Source: Siphonodentalium dalli (taxonomy: Eukaryota > Mollusca > Scaphopoda > Gadilida > Siphonodentaliidae). From it: a stretch of DNA of 64,000 nt. This document shows positions 56,791-64,000 of the stretch, piece after piece. Numbering within the stretch: the first letter of the stretch is position 1; the number at the start of each line of letters is the position of its first letter. The position numbers and the translations under genes were made by a program. A model generated the notes under the pieces. The model had not been told where the DNA came from. It searched no databases and saw only the letters and a list, made by a program, of their open reading frames with translations. The stretch spans positions 149,141,559 to 149,205,558 of the forward strand of contig CP136066.1 of NCBI GenBank assembly GCA_032622095.1. Direction: 5' to 3'.

Positions 56791-56951
56791 AATCCTCCCA
56801 AAAAAACCATTATCTATAAATAAAACGCCAGCGAACCATAGCTATCAAGAATATCTAGGACAGTATACATGCGGCGCTTTCGTCGCTTCGTTTTGTCGCT
56901 CTTATCACTTTTGTCGCGCATACAAAGGTCGTGATCTCGGTTCCGTCTATT

Positions 56952-57334
56952 TCATCGTTTTCTGTTCCTTTCAGAAGCGTCAAAATTTGCGACAATATAC
57001 GGCACACATTTTGTCGCCTCTGGCGCGTTCGGCGCCTGGTGGATTTTTCGACAAAATAAAGTGGTATAAATTGGATTCCATACTCTTGATCTTTCTGACA
57101 GTTCACAGACATATCTGAGTAAGTGATTCGGGTTTATGCTGTCGCAGTCATAGTCATTCATAAGAATCGGAGTGCCGCCTGGTTTGTGCATGATGGTCAC
57201 GCAGTGTTGATTTCCACCATGGTTCTCTTGTTGCATATCAGGAGCAATCCACAGTGGTTCGCCGTATCTGTTCTTCCAAACACCCGCGCTGGATTCATCT
57301 GTTCCGTCAATATAGTGATGCATGTTATTGCTAC
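56952..57334 (-). CDS. C-type lectin domain exon (C-terminal half)
   Basis: Encodes the second half of a C-type lectin-like domain, normally a secreted sugar- or protein-binding module. After a consensus acceptor (TTTCAG|GT) in phase 1 the frame reads SNNMHHYIDGTDESSAGVW. It continues with PLWIAPDMQQENHGGNQHCV, DYDCD and YVCEL, matching the WIG-like core, the long-loop region and the two conserved C-terminal cysteines. No EPN or QPD sugar motif is obvious, so calcium-dependent binding is uncertain. Beyond YVCEL the frame continues ~45 residues into a dispersed repeat (TTLFCRKIHQAP onward) before a stop. The native end may have been lost, or this may be a pseudogene. Upstream exons at higher coordinates were not found. 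Confidence 0.65.
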
Positions 57335-57339
57335 CTGAA

Positions 57340-58768
57340 ATAGGTACGATGATGCATAATGGAATTTTAAAACAGATACCACAGCCATATACACTTGTGA
57401 ATATAAAATGTAGATTTGTTTTTGCAACACACTACATTTAAAGTTTTCATCGAGGATACATGTACTAAATGTAAATGCACAAAAAAAATGAAATAAGAAT
57501 ACCAATGTTCAAGAACATTTTATACTGAACATTATTGCCGCAGAACGTAATTAGTTCAAGTTGATATACCCTTGGAGAAAATACGTGAAAGAAATAAGAA
57601 ATTATGTCAAGTGGATTGAAGCAATATTTTCATTAAGGTCACTGGCACCATTAGAGGTTAGGTTCCGGGTACGTACATGTGTATGCCCCGATAGCAGAAA
57701 TTTGGCCGGGTACCATGGATTATAGCAAGGCGGTGCCTTAATTATCTGGGTCGATATGTCCCTGGTAGAAATGTCATTGCATGGTCGAGTTTGATGTTCA
57801 CATTTCAACGACATTGACGTTGCCCAAAATGTCGTTCGCTAAAGCTATTATTGACGTAAATGCCATATCCCCGTTTGCATCCCCCAAGACCCCGCATTTT
57901 TTTTTAAATTATGCGGCTACATCCCCGATCTTCTAAACCAATTATTTCATATGACATCGAGCAAAAATCGTCCACAACATAAGGTTTCAACAATATATTA
58001 CGATTAGTTAACCTGGATTGAAATCATGTTGGAGCAGATATAATTAATTCATTTGGTCGTCAAATTATTGATCAGGAAACGTGGGACCTTTATTATCGGT
58101 ATTCGCAATGCAAACAAAATAAAGAAGCAAACAACAAACAAACATGAAAGAAGCCAGAAACAAACTAAAGCAGAAACTGATAAGGAAACAAGAGCATCGA
58201 TTGGTCGTGGTAATTCCAACAAAGGGCCACAACCATGTTGAAAATTGGCGGGGGGGGGCACAAATTCGAGTTTGACTTGTATTTTGGGGTAATAAACTCA
58301 CATTATCAGATTTCATTCCAGTCAGTTCAGACTTACTAATGTTTTAACATACGGCCGTACACAATGCAATCTCTATGTCTGCAAGACAAGGAGTGACGTG
58401 GTCGCCCACTAACCATTTTGATAATTGCAATAACAGGGATCATGCCCGACTTTTACGTTGTGCAGTCCCAAACTGTGATTTTTGACAAATGTATCAGGAG
58501 TGACTTACTTCTTTGGAGTGTTCGAAACGTTGGACCTAATATGACAATATGACAAAACAGAAAAAAAAAAAACAAACAAACAAACAAACAAACAAAATAG
58601 TGAATGTCGGAATTTATAAAATAATAATAACATGAACGAAAACGCTATAATCGTAGTTTATTGTACACAAGGTTGTGAAACAAAATATTTAGATTCTATA
58701 ATTTAGCGATTTTACATGCAGCACCCCAAATTATGCCAAGCATACCAAACATATATGCAAAGTTATAT
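57340..58768. other. Probable intron/intergenic, no exon recognised
   Basis: This lies upstream of the lectin exon on the minus strand, where the first half of the domain would be expected. I find no frame with the WF..A...C pattern. A (CAAA)n microsatellite lies at about 58562-58598. Confidence 0.4.
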
Positions 58769-58868
58769 CGCGGTAAGTCCTGCGTAGGGGACTGAACACT
58801 GCACGGAGCGTGTATGTATGCATGTGAACACACTGGTTGTATATCTATCCGGTGGTTGGTCGCGATTT
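58769..58868. repeat. Inverted-repeat arm, left of PAN gene 2
   Basis: AAGTCCTGCGTAGGGGACTG and ATCCGGTGGTTGGTCGCGAT are the reverse complement of sequence at 60585-60672. The pair brackets the second PAN exon at ~1.8 kb separation. Confidence 0.7.
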
Positions 58869-59800
58869 AGTCGTGAGTGGGTATCTATCTTATATATTGA
58901 GTCAATCACATCGAAGCAGTGTGTCGTAAACATTAGCGAATGTACCTTGTTCGTTCAGTCGCTGTCAAATAAACTATCCGGTTTATAAAATCAACCAAGT
59001 TGGTGAGGTTTGAATCTCAAAATTGGGAATAGTATAATGCTCCTGAATATCACACTAGCTGAAATAGACCCCCGAAGGGAACCTTTATCATGTTTAGCAT
59101 CGGAGGGGCATGCGGCCTCTATGCGAACATGACCAACATACCCTAATCTTTTTTATATATAGATAATACTTATGCTACTTCAATATATCCTCGTGCAAAC
59201 AGGTTCATATTGCACCTAAATACTGACATTGGTTTCGTATTAGACTTATTTTGTTCTGGAATATGCCCATAGTGGACTTATACCCGTTATTCAGTTGCAT
59301 GACGCGGGCCACAGTGAAAAGACATATATAAAGAGCGTCAACTGGTGGTGAAATATAGGCCCATAGTGAGCTTATCTGTTTCTTTTTAATTGTTTTTTTT
59401 TATTTATTTATAAAATTTTGTTTAAATCAATATTTTGAAAAACTAACGCCGTTGTAACCTCCGTCAGGATACCCTAAGCCACCACACCAAATTTGGTTGA
59501 AATCGGACCAGCATTCTGGGAGAAAAATCCGGAGAGACAGACATATCCTACTCATTTATATAGATTACGGCCCGATACCGCGGATCAGAATACACGCATT
59601 TGAAAACAGATACGTTTATTTCTAGAGTATATAATGTCTGTATAACGATATTACATGTATTTATTGACCCAAATCTCCCCTCTACTCTTCTGATAAATTA
59701 TGTACACATGTTTGAGTTTCCAATGAGTCGTGGCCGTTTAACCATGCTGCAGGTTTGTAAAAGGCCACACCATTGACGCTTATGTTCGTATTGCATCAAC
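58869..59800. other. No recognisable gene
   Basis: At about 59395-59575 the segment TTTTGAAAAACTAACGCCG followed by GGTTGAAATCGGACCAGCAT is a longer relative of the repeat at 29390-29505. The rest is unique. Confidence 0.4.
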
Positions 59801-59809
59801 CAGCCAACC

Positions 59810-60015
59810 ACCGATACAAGATCGGGTGGTATACGCCTACATGGGGTATAGAGAGAGCTCTGGTCGATCGGTCGATGCAAGACATACACAATACGTCACG
59901 GGTATCCAGGTATCCATTCGAGAGAGTTGAGCCTTTTAAACACAACACGCCACGAGAATCTATCGCCCACAAGTGAGAACGAGACGTAGATTTGTGCACC
60001 CTTTCGATTTACAAC
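59810..60015 (+). promoter_or_regulatory. Conserved upstream region of PAN gene 2
   Basis: Aligns with the minus-strand region upstream of the first PAN exon. It contains TATACGCCTACATGGGGTAT, GGTCGATCGGTCGATGCAAG, GAGAGTTGAGCCTTTTAAAC and GTGAGAACGAGACGT just before the start. Likely core promoter and 5' UTR, inferred from paralogue conservation. Confidence 0.5.
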
Positions 60016-60283
60016 ATGTATCTGCCTGTATTCACTGTTATTTTGACAATCTTTGGCCATGTGGATTGCAAACAGTTTATGTTAGTTGACGGTTTATTAC
60101 CGGTTGGGTGTGCACCATTCCCGACACGAGTTGAGACGGCTCATTCAGAGATTCAGTGCGCCGGGCTGTGTGAGGGTTCATGCAAAGAGTTCTCTTTCGA
60201 TGGGGAGAAAAATAAGTGCTACTTGACAGATGGAACCATTAACCACATTTCAACGTCACGGAATGTGTTCAGGAGCTTGGAAG
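60016..60283 (+). CDS. First coding exon: signal peptide plus PAN/apple-like domain
   Basis: Paralogue of the minus-strand exon at 28.6-28.9 kb and exactly the same length (268 bases, phase-1 donor G|GTAAGT). It encodes the signal peptide MYLPVFTVILTIFGHVDC, then LLPVGCAPFPTRVETAHSEI, QCAGLCEGSCKEFSFDGEKN, KCYL and SRNVF. The cysteines match those of the paralogue. An upstream in-frame Met (59992) exists but the conserved hydrophobic leader begins at 60016, so I prefer that. Substitutions are mostly conservative, suggesting both copies were under constraint. Downstream exons were not identified. The protein is probably secreted; its ligand is unknown. Confidence 0.75.
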
Positions 60284-60949
60284 GTAAGTTAATATATATA
60301 TGCGAGTGTCGCCTCGTTGGTCGTGACATTTAGAAACACAATGAAAACATGCCAACCATAAACGTGGCTAGATTGTTTTTCTTGTGGTTTCCAACTGCAA
60401 ATGTCCAACTGTATTCACCCCGTGTAGAAATATCAGACTCTGAGAACATTTGTAGGGCGCTTGACTCAGCAGTTTGTTACCTCAACTTGCAAACCCGTCA
60501 CATATTTCTAACCTACGCTGCCAGCATGCACCCATACACATGCATAATGTGAAGAAATCGCACATTTGTTAATTTGACCAAATCGCGACCAACCACCGGA
60601 TAGATACAACCAGTGTGTTCGCAAGCATACATACACGCTCCATGCAGTGTTCAGTCCCCTACGCAGGACTTACTACCACTGCCAGCGCCCATACACTTGC
60701 ATAATGTGAAGAAATCGCACATTTATTTATTTGACATGTTCGTCATATTCAACCGCGATGGCACTAACCCTTGTCAGTTTTAATTTCCATGTTTCATATC
60801 TTTGTAAATGCTCAGTCTTGTTGATTTGTCTGATTAATGATGATTGGCAACTGCGACCCCGTGTCTGGTAAAAGCTGTAGTTGGAATGTCCAAGTTCGTG
60901 AAAGTTCTATTGACTATGGCGATTATTTGAGAAGCTTTATTGTTTTAGG
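60284..60949. other. Intron 1 region of PAN gene 2 with local duplications
   Basis: ACATTTGTTAATTTGACC-ending and ACATTTATTTATTTGACA-ending copies of a ~55-bp segment (GCATAATGTGAAGAAATCGC) lie about 160 bp apart (near 60520 and 60685). Between them is the right arm of the inverted repeat (60585-60672). No exon was recognised. Confidence 0.5.
60585..60672. repeat. Inverted-repeat arm, right of PAN exon
   Basis: ATCGCGACCAACCACCGGAT and CAGTCCCCTACGCAGGACTT are the reverse complement of 58769-58868. Confidence 0.7.
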
Positions 60950-61310
60950 ATATTGTAGAAAGGCTAATCTGGCCGTGTCAAATTGAGCTATGGCGATGGG
61001 ATATCTCGCAGGACAACACATTTCGGATTTTCGTGGGGTGTGTATTCGCTGGGCCATGCACACTTGAAGATTTTATGGCGGGAACCCATATTTGTATCCG
61101 CATTTAGAAGCTTTCTGGTTTGGTGAATGAAAAACCTGCAGTAATAAGCCGTAGTTTTTTGTAATAATTTGAAGGAGTAGTTGTTTTAACGGAATTCTGA
61201 GGCGGTGCATTCATGTAACCAATATATTTTATATTATAATTTATATTTATGGCTAATAATATGATCTTGGTGGCGTTACCATTTCTGACTATGTTTTTCT
61301 TGTATTAAAT
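60950..61310 (+). repeat. Dispersed repeat, inverted copy of 355-815
   Basis: Same family as the first repeat of the window and partly as those at 27.2 and 55.9 kb. It is recognised by GCAGGACAACACATTTCGG, CGGAATTCTGAGGCGGTGCA and ATGATCTTGGTGGCGTTACC. Confidence 0.65.
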
Positions 61311-62374
61311 TGTTTTACAGTATTTCATGGATTGACAGCTTATGATTACATTATATGTCCCTATCCTCGGTGGGCGTCTAAAGGGTCGTACCTCAGGAAA
61401 ATCAAATTATTCAGGAGACACAAAAAACTATCTATCTCTGGAACTAGAATTGGTATCTACCAATAACTTTACAAAACAACACTTTATATCATAGTTGTTA
61501 TACTTGATACACTTTCATATTCAATTATCTTATAGTTGGCGAGAAAATTTAGTTTTGACGATTCCAGCGGCCTCGTTAGTCTCTGTCATCAGAATGTGAG
61601 GTCCATCCCATTTTTGTGTGGAGTTATCCCCTTTTTCGACTTAAAATTGTTCGCAACATGCAGCAGACTGATTGCCATGGGGGTATTCTTAGTCCCATTT
61701 GGGACAGCCCACCACTAGTTTATAAAGAAGTAAGTTTATTCCTGATATCGTCAAACTAAAAAGCGAAATTGATGTGACTTGGGCAAGGTTTCCTTGAGCA
61801 CATAATAAAACAATTTAGCGGCCTTTTATTTTATAAAATAAGTGATTTGTCGATCCTATAGTTTGTGGCTTTTCAAATTGACTAGTCATAATTTGGAGGG
61901 CGACATATGGGCCATAACAATTTAGCTTGTTTGATCACAGACGTACCACTTCATGAGAACATATTGCTTGATATAGAAACTTTCTACCATTAAATTGATA
62001 CAATCTCGATAAATAACTTATTAGAGGGACTTTACTAATCATGCTTCAATAAAAATAAGTTTGTTGGCTATTTATTCAGCCTGTTCTATTGAAAATACAT
62101 CCATGCACATTGAACGTTCAAAACCCAAATACACCCATATCAGATTTATTTGAATCTGAATTACGCTCTATATGGACGTAAACGGGAACGGAAACAGTCA
62201 TATATGAGCGTTTTCATATTACAAGTACGTCCGCATCGGGCGTATCTGATGCACCTCATATGAAACACGCCCATATTGGCACTATTTAATCAAAATGTTT
62301 TCATCGACACGACTTATCAGATTCAAGCTCTTTATATAATGTGGTTTCACCGCGACCATCGCCATTCAACGGAA
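61311..62374. other. No recognisable gene
   Basis: AT-rich sequence without motif-bearing frames. Confidence 0.4.
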
Positions 62375-62470
62375 TGACAGATATAATAATAATAATAAAT
62401 AGTTTTTATATAGTGCTTATCCCATATGGCCCAGAGCGCTTACATTCCTACTAGTACCCTGCCCTCTATC
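62375..62470 (+). repeat. Dispersed repeat with (AAT)n and TATATAGTGCTTATCCC
   Basis: (ATA)n is followed by TTTATATAGTGCTTATCCCA and CAGAGCGCTTACATTCC. This resembles a widespread invertebrate repeat motif (TTATATAGCGC...GCGCTTTACA) that I know from memory. No coding. Confidence 0.5.
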
Positions 62471-62646
62471 ACACGTGATATACATACATCTATACACACC
62501 ACATACCTATAGATATACACATACATCAAAATAATTAAACAACATCTGAGGTAACTTCCCCATAGTGAGCACAGAATAATTCACTCTTTAACAAAGTTTT
62601 GAATTCGGTCAGAGAGTTTGCAAATCTTGTGTCGTGTCTCAGTGGC

Positions 62647-63086
62647 CGGATTCGTCATCTCAGGTTTAAACCTGGTCTACGTAAACCTCTAGGTTTAAAC
62701 CGCCGTGAGTCAGCAAAATCCGTGGTTTAAACCCGAGACCGCAGGTCTAAGTGACGCATTCGTCATCTCTGGTTTAAACCAGGTCCAACCAGACCAGTGG
62801 TTTAACAGTAGTGCCTCTGTATCGTCGATATAATTAAACGTACTTTTCTAATGCGGACCGCCTCGTTTTATTGATTGCGAAAATCAATAATTACGACAGC
62901 GGTCATATTTTGATTGGAAATTTATAAGCGAGAAGCAGTCACACACATAAAGCGCATGGGGATAAGATTTTGTCAATTTCAATATTGTTTTTGCATTGTA
63001 TAAGCTTAAACCAGCAACTAAACCATCTAATTCGGTGGTCCAGCTAAACCAGCTTTACCGAGGCTAAACTTGAGATGACGAATCCG
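62647..63086. mobile_element. MITE with GGATTCGTCATCTC termini, ~440 bp
   Basis: CGGATTCGTCATCTCAGGTT at the left and TTGAGATGACGAATCCG at the right are inverted repeats. The left half holds several GGTTTAAACC palindromes and an internal second copy of the terminus (ATTCGTCATCTCTGGTTTAA at about 62758), as if one element had inserted into or recombined with another. No transposase. Confidence 0.7.
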
Positions 63087-63469
63087 TCTTTTCTTCATCG
63101 CGGTTTAGAATTGTCAAACAATCAATCAAAGGGTGGAGCTGTAAATTATCTCGAGTGAGGGCGTATCTAAGTGGCGACTGCCGACTGGTGTTATCGTGTC
63201 ACAGTTGATTCATTCGCACGTGAGCGTTGCTCAGATATGGACAAGTTCCTTCAATATAATGTTTACAACTATATTGTGGCAATCACAAATACAGGTGTTT
63301 CTACGAATTCATTTGAAGGGTTGAACGTTTTAATTATGACACCAAACGATGCTACTAAATGACCATATATGCTATGCACAAAGTTCAACCCGTGTATCTG
63401 ATATCACCAACCCGGAAGGTATCACGAAACCGGACCATGCGGTTTTTGATAAATGAACATATCCTCCCT
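63087..63469. other. No recognised domain; possibly decayed LINE
   Basis: An open frame from 63171 encodes 63 residues with no family I recognise. Given the LINE fragment immediately downstream in the same orientation, it could be decayed endonuclease sequence. Confidence 0.3.
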
Positions 63470-64000
63470 CAGATGAATGTATTTATCGCCCGGTTGATGT
63501 TGCTATCCACTATTTAAAACATAAATTCGTAAAGCGTAATGTTCCCTCAAACTGGAAAAAATGTGATTTAGTCCTCTACAGACAGCATATAGACAAAACC
63601 AATCACCTAACACAGACCACTATACACAATAATCTGGAAGAATCCATTGTGAAGTTTGGCCAAATGATAATAAGCGCAGCAGAGAAAGCCACACCTGCCA
63701 AAAGGCATAAAAAAGCTCCAATGGTCAAAAACAATGGAATCCCAGCATAGCCAGTGCGATACAAGAAAGTAAAAAGGCCCATTATCAATGGAAAACGGCA
63801 GGTAGGCCAGTTGACACAAATAATCCACTTAAAATGGCAAAAATGGCCACTAAAAAGAAGTTAAGATGTACACAAAGGCAACAAATAGCTGCAGAGAGAA
63901 CCCAGCTATATGATGAAATCTCTCAAGCCAATGCATCTAATGATCAAGTACTATTCTATAAACTTATAAACAAACAAAGGCTCACCAAGAGTGTAGTCAC
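63470..64000 (+). pseudogene. LINE ORF2 fragment, endonuclease-RT linker, frameshifted
   Basis: The frame reads NWKKCDLVLYRQHIDKTN and SIVKFGQMIISAAEKATP. After a frameshift near 63740 it continues as SIASAIQESKKAHYQWKTAG, then LRCTQRQQIAAERTQLYDEI and LFYKLINKQRLTKSVV. The basic, W/K-rich spacing between endonuclease and reverse transcriptase is typical of LINE ORF2. The sequence is clearly different from the 44-50-kb element, so it is a different family. It continues past the window edge. Confidence 0.65.

Noticed and set aside
63171-63362. Small protein of 63 residues
   Set aside because: No recognisable family; lies next to decayed LINE sequence. Listed only as unexplained DNA.

Overview
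The window is a piece of AT-rich metazoan nuclear DNA. Almost everything in it is repetitive. Introns with GT/AG signals, secreted PAN/apple and C-type-lectin exons, non-LTR retrotransposons, Helitrons carrying tandem repeats, many MITE-like inverted-repeat elements, and recurrent GGGAGATAACTC and TGACCTTGACCTT words point to a marine lophotrochozoan. A mollusc is my best guess; this rests on memory of repeat style, not on a search.

Layout. 1-8 kb: dispersed repeats, a foldback element, a ~360-bp tandem family and a complete short Helitron (7357-7803). 8-18 kb: a tRNA-like sequence, a long Helitron-like element filled with diverged tandem units (about 9.3-12.6 kb), then a higher-order tandem array (about 12.6-17.1 kb) and a duplicated ~1-kb block. 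18-26 kb: several tandem arrays and a TA-flanked MITE. 26-31 kb: a minus-strand first exon encoding a signal peptide plus PAN-like domain (28583-28850). 32-35 kb: a 5'-truncated, frameshifted LINE between ~0.75-kb direct repeats. 37.9-40.8 kb: a cluster of Helitrons in tandem and convergent arrangement. 41.3-42.0 kb: palindrome array and inverted minisatellite. 42.8-52.1 kb: an apparently intact LINE (ORF1 619 aa, ORF2 1159 aa) between ~1.4-kb direct repeats. 53-57 kb: MITEs, a long hairpin and a C-type-lectin exon on the minus strand. 59.8-60.3 kb: a second PAN exon, plus strand, paralogous to the first. 60.9-64 kb: dispersed repeats, a MITE and a degraded LINE ORF2 fragment running off the end.

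Most notable point: two related LINE copies, one full length and one 5'-truncated, each sit exactly between long direct repeats (about 1419/1440 bp and 744/752 bp). The two repeat sequences are unrelated to each other, and in both cases they begin at the LINE 3' terminus and end at its 5' terminus. This is the geometry of a target-site duplication, but one to two orders of magnitude longer than usual for LINEs. The copies of each pair differ by scattered substitutions and indels, so allelic template use or a haplotype mis-join must be considered. Both LINEs also share a 3' stem-loop, AATAAA and a (TA)n tail.

The only host-gene evidence is three exons (two PAN-like, one C-type lectin); full gene models cannot be built from this window.
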